The translations under genes and the position numbers were made by a program. From NCBI GenBank assembly GCA_020847985.1, contig JADLBC010000004.1, positions 1-64,000 of the forward strand: DNA of 64,000 bases. The letters run 5' to 3'. The notes under the pieces were generated by a model that worked only from the letters and a program-made list of their open reading frames with translations, did not search any database and had not been told where the DNA came from. Source of the stretch: Dehalococcoidia bacterium. Lineage in GTDB: Bacteria; Chloroflexota; Dehalococcoidia; Tepidiformales; Tepidiformaceae. Positions 43,200 through 51,561 of the stretch are shown here, in pieces. Position 1 is the stretch's first letter; every line of letters starts with the position of its first letter.

Positions 43200-44524
43200 C
43201 AGCGGCCCTGCATCCGGCGTTCGGCGGCGTGGGCATGCCCGGAGAGTCCTTCCGCCCGCGCGAGGATGCCGGCCATGCGCGCCAGCTCTTCCGTGTCGCC
43301 TTCGGGCAGATGCACGACGCTCGTGATCTTGAGGAAGTCGTGCACCGTGAGCGGCGAACTCCAGCGCGCGCTTCCGCCCGTCGGCATGGTGTGGCTGGGC
43401 CCGGCGGTGTAGTCGCCAATCGCCTCGGGCGAAGCCTCGCCGAGGAAGAGCCCGCCCGCGTTGCGCACCTTCGCCGCGTAGGCCGCCGGGTTCTCGACGA
43501 TCAGGCAGAGGTGCTCGGGCGCGTATTCGTTCGCGAGCGCGATGGCGTGGTCGATGTCGTTGACGAGGATGCAGCCGCCCCGGCCGTCCAGCGCCGCCGT
43601 CGCGATCTTCGCCCGCTCGATGGTGCGAAGCTGCCGCGCCAGCGCCGCGTTCACCTCGTCGGCGAGGTAGTGCGACGGCGTGAGCAGGATGGGGCTCGCC
43701 AGCGCGTCGTGCTCGGCCTGCGCGATGAGGTCGCTCGCCACCGTCTCCGGGTCGGCGCTCTCGTCGGCGATCACCATCGTCTCCGTCGGCCCGTAGATGG
43801 CATCGATGCCGACATCGCCAAAGACCTGCTTCTTCGCGATGGTGACGAAGAGCCCGCCCGGCCCGCAGATCTTGTCCACCTTCGTCACGCTCTCGGTGCC
43901 ATAGGCGAGCGCGGCTACGCCCTGGGCGCCCCCGCACTTAAATACGCCATCCGCACCGGCGATATCGGCGGCCACGAGCTTCACCGGTGGCACCGTGCCG
44001 TCGGGGAGCACCGGGCTCGCGATGTACACCTCGTCGCAGCCCGCCACGCGCGCCGGGATGGCGCACATCAGCACCGTGCTCGGCAGCGGCGCACGCGTCC
44101 CCGGCCCGTAGATCGCCACGCGCTCGATGGGGCGCACGACCTGCCCGAGCCCGCCCTGGTTGAAGGTGAACAGCGCTCCGCGCAGCTGCTGCTCGTGGTA
44201 CTGGCGGATGCGCCCGGCGGCGAACTTCAGCGCCTCCACCACTTCGCCCGGGACGGCGTCGTAGGCCGCGCGAATCTCATCGACCGAAACCCGCAGGTCC
44301 CCGGTCTGGGCGTTGTCGAACTTCGTGTTGTAGTAGCGAACGGCGTTGTCGCCGTCTTCGCGCACGTCGCGGATGACGCGCCGCACCACTTCTTCGGGCG
44401 AAAGCTCCTGCCCGAACGCGCGGAAGATCGTCTCCCGCATCTCCATCGGCAGCTCGTCAGTGTCCAGCGGCCGCCGCGAGAGCAGCGTCTTCCGCCCCTC
44501 CTCGGCATTCCGGATTATGCGCAT
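43199..44524 (-). CDS. hisD: Histidinol dehydrogenase
   Basis: The 441-aa enzyme oxidises histidinol to histidine in two NAD-dependent steps. Visible signatures are YGPGTRAPLPSTVLMCAIPARVAG, KCGGAQGVAALAYGTESVTKVDKICGPGG, GPTETMVIADESADP, the zinc-ligand region LIAQAEHDA, and AGGLFLGEASPEAIGDYTAGPSHTMPTGG with a catalytic His. It is oriented with hisC and hisB. A phospholipase C-like gene separates it from hisG and overlaps it by ten bases. Confidence 0.97.
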   Translation of the reverse strand: MRIIRNAEEGRKTLLSRRPLDTDELPMEMRETIFRAFGQELSPEEVVRRVIRDVREDGDNAVRYYNTKFDNAQTGDLRVSVDEIRAAYDAVPGEVVEALKFAAGRIRQYHEQQLRGALFTFNQGGLGQVVRPIERVAIYGPGTRAPLPSTVLMCAIPARVAGCDEVYIASPVLPDGTVPPVKLVAADIAGADGVFKCGGAQGVAALAYGTESVTKVDKICGPGGLFVTIAKKQVFGDVGIDAIYGPTETMVIADESADPETVASDLIAQAEHDALASPILLTPSHYLADEVNAALARQLRTIERAKIATAALDGRGGCILVNDIDHAIALANEYAPEHLCLIVENPAAYAAKVRNAGGLFLGEASPEAIGDYTAGPSHTMPTGGSARWSSPLTVHDFLKITSVVHLPEGDTEELARMAGILARAEGLSGHAHAAERRMQGR

Positions 44525-45273
44525 CCCAGGTACCTTTCCAGCGCCGCCGCCACGGCGCTCCGGGAGCGGTCGATGAACCCCTCCACTTCGGCGCTCGTGA
44601 TGTGTGCGATTGTCTCATTGAGCAGTTCGGGCAGCGAATCCAGGAACGACTTCAGCGTCTCCCCTTCCTCCAGCCCGCTGAAGCGCAGATGGTTCGAAAT
44701 CATGCCTCGCATGCGGTCGTAATCCATCGTTCGCGCCGCCACGTCGTAGGAAACCTGCCGCCAGCGGTCGAGCGTCTCGGGCTCGATGAACCCCGTGTGA
44801 ATGTTCTCGACGGTGCCGCTCAGGGCGGCGCACATATGCCGCTTCAGTTCCGGGTCGTTGCCGTACACGCGGTCGAGGTCGAACTGCAGGAGGCGATCCA
44901 TCACATTCGCGCGGATGGCGCCGCCCAGCGCGTCGTGTTGGGCGAAGTACCGCCGGTACACCCCCGTGATGTACTGCTCGTCCATCACCAGGTGGCTGAT
45001 ATAGCCGCACACCCACGCCAGCGTCTCCGCGTTCAGCAGGTCCGGCTCGAGGAATCGCCCATGCTGCGAAAGAAACCCGCCCACGGAGTCCTGGTGGTCC
45101 GGCCCGGAGAGGTCGAAGAAGTGCGTGCTCAGCCGGTCCTGCTTCGTGATGACGCGGATATCCGGAGAGGTCGCGCCCAGCAGGAAGGGCCCCTCGTTCA
45201 CGGCGAGGACGTCGTGCGCGATCTCAATCGCCACATCCCGCGCCAGGACCATGTGCAGCGTGATCGGAGGCAA
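44515..45273 (-). CDS. Zinc-dependent phospholipase C-like protein inside the his operon
   Basis: The 252-aa protein fits the zinc-dependent phospholipase C fold. His6 (ITLHMVLARDVA), His19 and Asp38 (FLLGATSPDI), HFFDL at about 51, HQD near 60, and HLVMDEQYITGVYRRYF at about 93 are in the right order for the three-zinc site. No signal peptide is present, unlike secreted phospholipases, so a cytoplasmic phosphoesterase is likely. It starts just after hisG, with no base to spare, and its end overlaps hisD by ten bases. A dedicated role in histidine synthesis, for example replacing a missing HisN-type phosphatase, is possible but not shown. Confidence 0.75.
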   Translation of the reverse strand: MPPITLHMVLARDVAIEIAHDVLAVNEGPFLLGATSPDIRVITKQDRLSTHFFDLSGPDHQDSVGGFLSQHGRFLEPDLLNAETLAWVCGYISHLVMDEQYITGVYRRYFAQHDALGGAIRANVMDRLLQFDLDRVYGNDPELKRHMCAALSGTVENIHTGFIEPETLDRWRQVSYDVAARTMDYDRMRGMISNHLRFSGLEEGETLKSFLDSLPELLNETIAHITSAEVEGFIDRSRSAVAAALERYLGCA

Positions 45274-45274
45274 C

Positions 45275-46678
45275 TTACGGCACCGCCTCGGCGACCGATG
45301 CCCGCAGCGCCGACACCAGGTCGTCCAACAGCGCCGTGCGCGTCGTCGCGGATTCGCTTCGAACGATAACGCAGTTCGTCGACTCCATGAACGGGTCGAG
45401 CATCTTCAGGCCGTTCGCGCGGATGCTCGTGCCCGTTTCCGTGCCCTCTACCAGCAGGTCCGCGTCCTCGGGCACGAACCCCTCGCTCGCCCCGGCCACG
45501 GGGATGATGGTGGCGAAATCGAGGTCCAGGTCGCGGGCGAAGCGCTCGGCCGTCGCCGGGAACTCGCTGGCGATGCGCACCCGCCGCCCGAGTCCCTTCC
45601 AGATGGGCAGCGCCTCGGCCGTCGTCTCCGCCGGGAAGGCCTGGTCGACCACCGGCCCGATGCGGTAACGGTTTCGCCCCAGGTCGACCGCCATTTGCAC
45701 CGGTGAACCAGGGAACCGGCAGAGATGCTCCCAGAGCAGGTCGCGCCCGCTGATACCTATGTCGAACACGCCCATCGCCACCAGCGCGGGCATATCCTGC
45801 GGGCGCACCACCTTCACTTCGAGCGCCGCGATGCCGCTCGCGGGGCGCCGCACGTAGCCCTGCTCGTCGTATCCCGCGAAGGTGAGGCCGGCCGCGGCGA
45901 GGCAGGCGGGCGTGTGCCGCTGCGCATGTCCATCCGGCACCGCCATTCGCACCACATCGCGGGACCGTTGTTCGCGCCGCATCCCGCCCGTGTGGTGCGT
46001 GTGTGGCAGCGAAGCATCCGGTTCGTCGCCGGAGAGCAGCCCGCGCAGCTTCGCCAGGACCGCGCCCAGCGGCTTCGAAGCGAGCGCGTCGGCGTTCGCG
46101 ATGAGGGCCAGCCCGCCGCGGAACACCCGCCAGAGGGGGCACAATCCCATCGCCTCCACCGGCGCCGCATCCGCCGCCGGCAGCAGTGCGAAGTCGGCGT
46201 CATCCGGGGGGTATGCCTCCGCCGACCCCGAGACCGTCAGCAGGCGGTATCCCGGTAACCGCAGATGCGTGCCCACCAGGTCGGCCAGGTTCGGCAGCTC
46301 CGAGGCGATGCGCGCGCCGGGGATGCCCGAGGGCACCTCCTCCGTCGCCAGCCCCGAGGAGGCCGAGGCGGCCAGCCAGACCTCTCCCGCCGGCCCCGGC
46401 AACCCCCCGATGCGCACGATCCGCTGCAAGGGGAAGCGCACCTGCATCTCCGTGAGCCACAGGTCCGAGCAGATGCCCAGGTCGTAGTTCCCCATCGCCA
46501 CCTGCACCGGGATGTCCTTCTCGCGGAAGGCGCGCAGGGTCAGGCCATCGTCCGGCAGCACCGACCGGAGGGTGCGCGACCCCGGTTCATACCCGGTGGT
46601 GGCGATGCCCACGCCCGCCAGCATGGCCGCGACGTGGCCCCGCGCATCACTCGCCGGCAGCGCCAGCTTCACGCTCAC
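45275..46678 (-). CDS. hisG: ATP phosphoribosyltransferase, tandem HisG-HisG fusion with degenerate first copy
   Basis: This 467-aa protein is about double a short HisG. Residues about 1-225 and 244-467 are two copies of the same fold, joined by a His-rich linker (about 218-240). Paired segments are KLALPASDARGH/RMAVPDGHAQRH, DIPVQVAMGNYDLGICSDL/DMPALVAMGVFDIGISGRDL and RIASELPNLADL/RIASEFPATAERF. The PRPP-binding loop ETGTSIRANG is intact in the second copy (414-423) but reads AADAAPVEAMG in the first (168-178). The second copy is therefore catalytic, and the first is probably structural or regulatory. HisZ lies directly upstream with a four-base overlap. Confidence 0.9.
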   Translation of the reverse strand: MSVKLALPASDARGHVAAMLAGVGIATTGYEPGSRTLRSVLPDDGLTLRAFREKDIPVQVAMGNYDLGICSDLWLTEMQVRFPLQRIVRIGGLPGPAGEVWLAASASSGLATEEVPSGIPGARIASELPNLADLVGTHLRLPGYRLLTVSGSAEAYPPDDADFALLPAADAAPVEAMGLCPLWRVFRGGLALIANADALASKPLGAVLAKLRGLLSGDEPDASLPHTHHTGGMRREQRSRDVVRMAVPDGHAQRHTPACLAAAGLTFAGYDEQGYVRRPASGIAALEVKVVRPQDMPALVAMGVFDIGISGRDLLWEHLCRFPGSPVQMAVDLGRNRYRIGPVVDQAFPAETTAEALPIWKGLGRRVRIASEFPATAERFARDLDLDFATIIPVAGASEGFVPEDADLLVEGTETGTSIRANGLKMLDPFMESTNCVIVRSESATTRTALLDDLVSALRASVAEAVP

Positions 46679-47877
46679 TTGTATTGCACGAGCAGCCCGA
46701 CGAGGTCGTCGAGCGAATCGAGGTCGCGGCCCGTGTCGGGCGTCGTCGCCGAGAGCTTTCCGTCGCGCACGCGCACGGCCACGGCCGCGGCGCCCGGGTC
46801 CGATGCCAGTGCCGCCGAGATCCCGCTTCGATGCAGCGTCTGCGCGACCTGGAGCGCCTCACCCATGTCGGCCAGCGCGCCCGGCACGACGGCGACCGTC
46901 AGGCGCGGCGTGCTCGAAGGCGCGAGGTGGTCCGCCAGCCTCCCCGCGTCGAGCGCGAGCCCGCAGGCTGTCTTCGCCGGCCCCGCGAGCCCCGGTGCGT
47001 ACCGCCCGCCCTTGCCCCAGGACTGCCCGTCGGCATCGAATTCGAAGACGACGCCCGTGTAGTACTCGAAATCCCGCGGGATGCCGAAGTCGACGACCAC
47101 GTCCCGCCGCGAGGCGGCGAGCGCTGTCGCGATCGACCGCAGTTCGTCCAGCGCCGGGATCGCGTCCGGGAGCACGCCATCGGCCAGCGCCCGAAGGTTG
47201 TCGATGAGCGCGACGCCGCCCGGCGTGACCGCCACATCGACAAACGCGCAGAGTTGCGGGTCCGATGCGAGCCCGGGCCGCAGGGCACGGATGCCGTGTT
47301 CGGTGACCGCGTCCACCATCTCGGCGAAGTCGGCCCCGCCGGCGGCGAGCGACGCCGCCAGCGCGCGGGTCACCCCAACGTGCCCGAGGCGCACCACCGG
47401 CCGCATGCCCAAAGCATCGAGCGTTTCGCAGGCGACGGCCGCGACCTCAAGGTCCGCCAGCGCACCGGGCGCCCCGAGGTATTCGATGCCGATCTGCCAG
47501 TCCTCGCGGTCGCCTGCGGCGCTGAAGCGGAAGACGTTCTGTACATAACACATGCGGGCGGGCAGCCCCATGGCCGCCTCCGTCGCGAGTCGCGCCACGG
47601 GGATGGTCGAATCCGGGCGGAGGACCACGCGGTCGCCGCTCCAGCCATCCCAATCGAGGAAGGTGTACACGCGCGAAAGCATCGCCGGTGTCAGGCCGCC
47701 CGCCGCGGTGAAAAGGCTGTACGTCTCGATCGTCGGCGTGCGGACCTCTTCGTAGCCCCAACGCGCGGCTGCGCCCCGGAACGCGTCCTCCACGCGCCGG
47801 AAGGCACGCATGTCGGGTGGCAGCAGGTCACGCATCCCCCGGCTGCGCTGGATCGGCACATCGAACGAAGCACTCAT
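46675..47877 (-). CDS. hisZ: ATP phosphoribosyltransferase regulatory subunit (HisRS-like)
   Basis: The 400-aa protein is a histidyl-tRNA synthetase paralogue. Class II motif 1 is visible as RGMRDLLPPDMRAFRRVEDAFRGAAARWGYEEVRTPTIE, and motif 2 as VLRPDSTIPVARLA...CYVQNVFRF. Histidine-loop phrases include FGIPRDFEYYTGVVFEF and GGRYAPGL. It is shorter than HisRS and has no C-terminal anticodon-binding domain. With short-form HisG, it forms the regulated first enzyme of histidine synthesis. It leads the operon. TAGAAT at 47888-47893 lies ten bases before its start codon. Confidence 0.92.
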   Translation of the reverse strand: MSASFDVPIQRSRGMRDLLPPDMRAFRRVEDAFRGAAARWGYEEVRTPTIETYSLFTAAGGLTPAMLSRVYTFLDWDGWSGDRVVLRPDSTIPVARLATEAAMGLPARMCYVQNVFRFSAAGDREDWQIGIEYLGAPGALADLEVAAVACETLDALGMRPVVRLGHVGVTRALAASLAAGGADFAEMVDAVTEHGIRALRPGLASDPQLCAFVDVAVTPGGVALIDNLRALADGVLPDAIPALDELRSIATALAASRRDVVVDFGIPRDFEYYTGVVFEFDADGQSWGKGGRYAPGLAGPAKTACGLALDAGRLADHLAPSSTPRLTVAVVPGALADMGEALQVAQTLHRSGISAALASDPGAAAVAVRVRDGKLSATTPDTGRDLDSLDDLVGLLVQYK

Positions 47878-47887
47878 GGCCGCTCCG

Positions 47888-47893
47888 ATTCTA
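47888..47893 (-). promoter_or_regulatory. -10 box of the his operon
   Basis: TAGAAT on the minus strand, ten bases before the hisZ ATG. It leaves almost no room for a leader, so a histidine attenuator or T-box upstream of hisZ is not present. Confidence 0.5.
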
Positions 47894-47959
47894 GGCGACG
47901 CGTGCGAAGGGAATAGCGGCGCGCCTCACAACCCCGCGCGAGGGCCGATCGCGCGGTGA

Positions 47960-47965
47960 TAAGCT
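47960..47965 (+). promoter_or_regulatory. -10 box exactly six bases before a GTG start
   Basis: TAAGCT, six bases, then the GTG at 47972. It is divergent from the hisZ -10, with about 66 bases between the two boxes. Confidence 0.5.
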
Positions 47966-47971
47966 CAGCCC

Positions 47972-48712
47972 GTGAGCGACGAAACCCCCATCGGGCTCGC
48001 CGAAGCCGAGGAGCTGCTCGCCAGCGCCAGCTTCCTCGATTGCCGTTCGCTCTGGCACTCCTCGAACTACGTCTATCTCGCGCGCCTCTGTGGCCCGGCC
48101 GGCGAACCCTTTGCCGCCATCTATAAGCCGCTTGCCGGTGAGTCCCCGCTCTGGGATTTCCCGGAAGGCCTCTACCGCCGGGAGGTCGCGGCCTACCGCT
48201 TTTCGCGCGCGCTCGGCTGGGACTTCGTACCGCCCACGGTCGTGCGCGATGGCCCGGAGGGCATCGGATCGCTCCAGCTCTTCGTTTCGCACGACCCCCA
48301 AACCCACTTCTTCGTCCAGCGCGACGACCCCGAACTGGTGCCGCAGCTGCAGCGCATGGCGGTGTTCGATTTCGTTGCGAACAACGCCGACCGCAAGGGC
48401 GGACACTGCCTGCTCGACCCCAAAGGGCGCATCTGGGGCATCGACCACGGTCTTTGCTTTCACCCCCAGTACAAGCTGCGCAGCGTCATCTGGGACTGGG
48501 CCGGCGACCCCATCCCGGACGAGTGGCTGGCCGAACTGGCGGCGGCGAGCGACGCGCTCACGGCCGGCGGCGCGACCGCCGAGTCGCTGGCCGAGCTCCT
48601 TTCGCCGATGGAGATCGAGTGCCTGGTAACGCGCGCGAACACGCTCCTCGCGACGCGCCGCTTCCCGGCTCCGCAGGGGCAGCAGCGCCACTACCCCTGG
48701 CCGCTCGTCTGA
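47972..48712 (+). CDS. SCO1664-family PI3/4-kinase-like protein
   Basis: This 246-aa protein has the protein-kinase-like motifs of the SCO1664 family: YKPLAGESPLWDFPEGLYRREVAAYRFSRALGWDFVPPTV, FDFVANNADRKGGHCLLDPKGRIWGIDHGLCFHPQYKLRSVIWDWAG. NADRKGGH and IDHG take the positions of the HxD and DFG catalytic motifs. The family is common in actinobacteria and Chloroflexota, but its substrate is not known. GTG start, leaderless geometry with TAAGCT. Confidence 0.85.
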   Translation: MSDETPIGLAEAEELLASASFLDCRSLWHSSNYVYLARLCGPAGEPFAAIYKPLAGESPLWDFPEGLYRREVAAYRFSRALGWDFVPPTVVRDGPEGIGSLQLFVSHDPQTHFFVQRDDPELVPQLQRMAVFDFVANNADRKGGHCLLDPKGRIWGIDHGLCFHPQYKLRSVIWDWAGDPIPDEWLAELAAASDALTAGGATAESLAELLSPMEIECLVTRANTLLATRRFPAPQGQQRHYPWPLV

Positions 48713-48763
48713 CCGCAACACGGACCGCCGCCAGCCCGTAGAATCCGGCGCCGGAGGCACCCC

Positions 48764-49600
48764 ATGCAGACCGTGACCATCGGCAACGTCCAGATCACCC
48801 CCGTCCTCGATGCGGCGGTGCTCATGAACCCGCTCACCTTCATCCCCGGGCATGGGGAGGATGTCGCGCGCGAGTTCGCCCACCAGGCCGACGAACGCGG
48901 CCTCCTGCCGATGGCCATCACGACTTACCTGGTCCGCTCCGAGGGCAAGACCCTGCTCGTCGATTCGGGCCTCGGCGCGCGCAAGCGGCCCGGCTTCCCC
49001 CAGGGTCACCTCGATGACGCGCTCGCCGCCGTGGGCGTCGGGCCCGAGGAGATCGACGTCGTGCTCAATACGCACCTCCACATCGACCACGTCGGCTGGA
49101 ACACGGTCCCCGGCGAGGATGGCAGGCCGCGCATCTTCTTCCCCAACGCCACCTTCGTCTTCCAGCAGCGCGAATGGGACTTTTGGATGACGCCCGAATA
49201 CCTCGCCGACCCGCGGCATCCCCATCTCGCGGAGTGCGTCCAGCCCGTCGCCGATGCCGGCCGCGTGACACTGCATCCGGACACCGAGACAGCGTTCGAC
49301 ACGAACATCACCTTCATCGCGAGCCCCGGGCACACGCCCGGCCACGTCGCCATCGGCATCGCCAGCGCGGGCGAGCGCGCCCTCATCGTCGGCGATGCGA
49401 GCCACCACCCGGTGCACGTCCAACACCCGGACTGGTCGCCGGGCATAGACCTCGACCCCGTTCTCTCCGCGAGGTCCCGTGAGGCACTCCTCGACCGCGC
49501 CATCGCCGAAGAAAGCATCTGGGCGGCGGGGCACTGGCCCTTCCCCGGCATGGGCCGAATCCTCCGGCTCGAAGGCAAGCGCGTCTTCCGCGCACTCTGA
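48764..49600 (+). CDS. Metallo-beta-lactamase-fold hydrolase
   Basis: This 278-aa protein has the zinc motif THLHIDHVG (His104, His106, Asp108, His109), the later His in SPGHTPGHVAIG, an Asp in IVGDASHHP and a late His in AGHWPFPG. This is a complete binuclear site for an MBL-fold lactonase, glyoxalase or related hydrolase. There is no signal peptide. Family wording is close to the N-acyl homoserine lactonase-like group, but activity is not proved. GGAGGC before the ATG supports the start. It is separate from the exoprotein that follows. Confidence 0.88.
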   Translation: MQTVTIGNVQITPVLDAAVLMNPLTFIPGHGEDVAREFAHQADERGLLPMAITTYLVRSEGKTLLVDSGLGARKRPGFPQGHLDDALAAVGVGPEEIDVVLNTHLHIDHVGWNTVPGEDGRPRIFFPNATFVFQQREWDFWMTPEYLADPRHPHLAECVQPVADAGRVTLHPDTETAFDTNITFIASPGHTPGHVAIGIASAGERALIVGDASHHPVHVQHPDWSPGIDLDPVLSARSREALLDRAIAEESIWAAGHWPFPGMGRILRLEGKRVFRAL

Positions 49601-49638
49601 GACCGCCGCGGCCGTTGCTCCCGCGCGAATTGATGTCG

Positions 49639-49644
49639 TAGCGT
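49639..49644 (+). promoter_or_regulatory. Putative -10 box of the CSLREA-like exoprotein gene
   Basis: TAGCGT lies seven bases before the ATG at 49652. The spacing differs by one base from the usual six in this window. Confidence 0.35.
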
Positions 49645-49651
49645 GCCGGGG

Positions 49652-51511
49652 ATGGCACGCCGCCGGCGCTGGTTCGCGCTCTTCTCCCTGGCCGCATTCG
49701 TGGGCACGCTCCTGGGCCAACCCTGGCGCGCGGAGGAGCCGCTCGCGGCCGGTCCTGTCACCATCGTCGTGACCAGCGCCGCCGACAGCACGACGCCGGC
49801 GGCCGTCTGCCCCGACGACACCCGCTGCACCCTGCGCCGCGCGATCGAGGTCGCGAACGCCGACATCTCCGGCAATCCCATCGTCATCACGTTTTCGCCG
49901 GCCACCTTCCCGGGTATCGCACCCGCGCTCATCGCACCCGTGGCGCCGCTGCCGGCGGTCATCCGCGCGCAGGTCACGATTGACGCCGCCGGCCTCGGGG
50001 TGATTCTTGATGGCGGCGGCATCCCCGGCGCGCACACCGAGGGCATCACCTTCGCGGCCCCCGAAGGCACGCTGCGGGGCCTCATCATTCGCCGCTTCAC
50101 GGGCGCCTGCATCGTCGCGATCGCACCCGGCGCTTCCATTGGCGGTGACCTCTCCGCCACGTACGCGAACCGCCTCGACGACTGCACGACCGGCATCCTC
50201 GTGCGCGGGGCGTCAGCGCAGATTGCCGGTAACCGCATCGGGCTCGCCTCCTCGGCGGGGCTCGTACAGGTGGGCATCCTCGTCGCCGCGGGCGACGCCA
50301 CCGTTGGCGGGCTGGCCACCGCCGGGCCGTTCGCGGCCAACACCATCGGCAACGCGGTCGTGGCCATCCGCGTGGGCGAAGCGACCTCCCCGGCCTTCGG
50401 TGGCGTAACCATCGCGCGCAACGTCATTGGCATCGATGGTTCCGCCTTCGCGCCCGTGGGGACCGGCGTAGCGCTCGGTCAGAACTCCTCCAACACGCGC
50501 GTCGTCCAGAACACGATCACGAACGCCGGCTGGGGCGTCTCCGTGGCGGCCGATGCCGCGGGCGTCTCGGTCACGGGCAACCGCATCCAGTCGAACCGCT
50601 TCGGCGTCATCCCCGGGCTCGCGGTCGATCTCGGCGGCGACGGCGTCTACAACCCCTCCGACCCCGGCGACGTGGACAACGGCCCCAACCGGCTCATCAA
50701 CCGCCCGGTCATCCTGCGCGCGACCCAGGCCCGCGTGACTGGAGAAGCCGGGGCGGCCTGCCCGGGCTGCACGGTCGAGCTGTACCGCGCCGCCCCTGTC
50801 CCGGGCTCGCTCGATGGCAACGGCCTCGACCCGGTGCCCACGCCGCTCGCCATCGCCGATACCGCCGGCGCCTTCACCTTCGAAGCGCCGCCGGTGGCGC
50901 CGGGCGAATGGCTTACGGCGCTCGTCACCGACGCGAACGGCAACACGTCCGAATTCGGACCGCAGGCCCGCGTGGGCACGGGGGTCGCCCAATGTGGCAA
51001 CACCGCGCTTGTCCAGGGCTGGAACCAGGCCGCCTACTTCGGGCCTTCGCCGGTGCAACTCGGCAACAGCTTCCCCAACGACGCGAGCCCCATTCGCGCC
51101 ATTTACCACCTGGAGGATGGCACGGCGAACTTCACCCGCTGGATCGCCGGACAGGCTGCCGGGCGGACGCTCACGGGCCTCACTCCGGGCGAGGTCTACT
51201 GGTTCCTGGCCGATGCGCCTACCACCATTCCCGGCGGCTTCAGCCTCACGACGGGCCTCCCCGTGCCGCTGCGGCAGGGCTGGAACGACTTCGTCTACAT
51301 CGGCGGGAGCGCCGCGGTCGCCGACGCGCTCGCCAGCCTCGGCGCCGCCTACACCGACCTCTACCGCTTCGATGCGAGCACCGGGAGCTGGCGCGCGTAT
51401 GGGTCGGCCGCCACGCCGGAATGGGCCCACCAGTTCGGGACCATCGAAAGCTGCGGCGCCTACCAGGTCTACATGAACGGTGTAGCGAACCTCACACCGC
51501 TCCAACCCTGA
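49652..51511 (+). CDS. Secreted beta-helix protein with CSLREA-like motif
   Basis: The protein of about 619 aa starts MARRRRWFALFSLAAFVGTLLGQPW, a signal peptide. VTIVVTSAADS...CPDDTRCTLRRAIEVANADI matches the CSLREA-type N-terminal motif of chlorobium- and cyanobacterium-like exoproteins, with CTLRRAI in place of CSLREAI. Residues about 60-390 form a right-handed beta-helix (repeated NRIG, NTI, NVIG segments). A C-terminal portion (about 420-619) has two similar modules with LVQGWNQAAYFGPSP and VPLRQGWNDFVYIGG. The substrate or partner is unknown. A GTG at 49643 is a less likely start. Confidence 0.75.
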   Translation: MARRRRWFALFSLAAFVGTLLGQPWRAEEPLAAGPVTIVVTSAADSTTPAAVCPDDTRCTLRRAIEVANADISGNPIVITFSPATFPGIAPALIAPVAPLPAVIRAQVTIDAAGLGVILDGGGIPGAHTEGITFAAPEGTLRGLIIRRFTGACIVAIAPGASIGGDLSATYANRLDDCTTGILVRGASAQIAGNRIGLASSAGLVQVGILVAAGDATVGGLATAGPFAANTIGNAVVAIRVGEATSPAFGGVTIARNVIGIDGSAFAPVGTGVALGQNSSNTRVVQNTITNAGWGVSVAADAAGVSVTGNRIQSNRFGVIPGLAVDLGGDGVYNPSDPGDVDNGPNRLINRPVILRATQARVTGEAGAACPGCTVELYRAAPVPGSLDGNGLDPVPTPLAIADTAGAFTFEAPPVAPGEWLTALVTDANGNTSEFGPQARVGTGVAQCGNTALVQGWNQAAYFGPSPVQLGNSFPNDASPIRAIYHLEDGTANFTRWIAGQAAGRTLTGLTPGEVYWFLADAPTTIPGGFSLTTGLPVPLRQGWNDFVYIGGSAAVADALASLGAAYTDLYRFDASTGSWRAYGSAATPEWAHQFGTIESCGAYQVYMNGVANLTPLQP

Positions 51512-51561
51512 CGCCCGTCCCCGGCTATACTCGCCCGATTCCCCGCCACCCGGAGCCCGCC

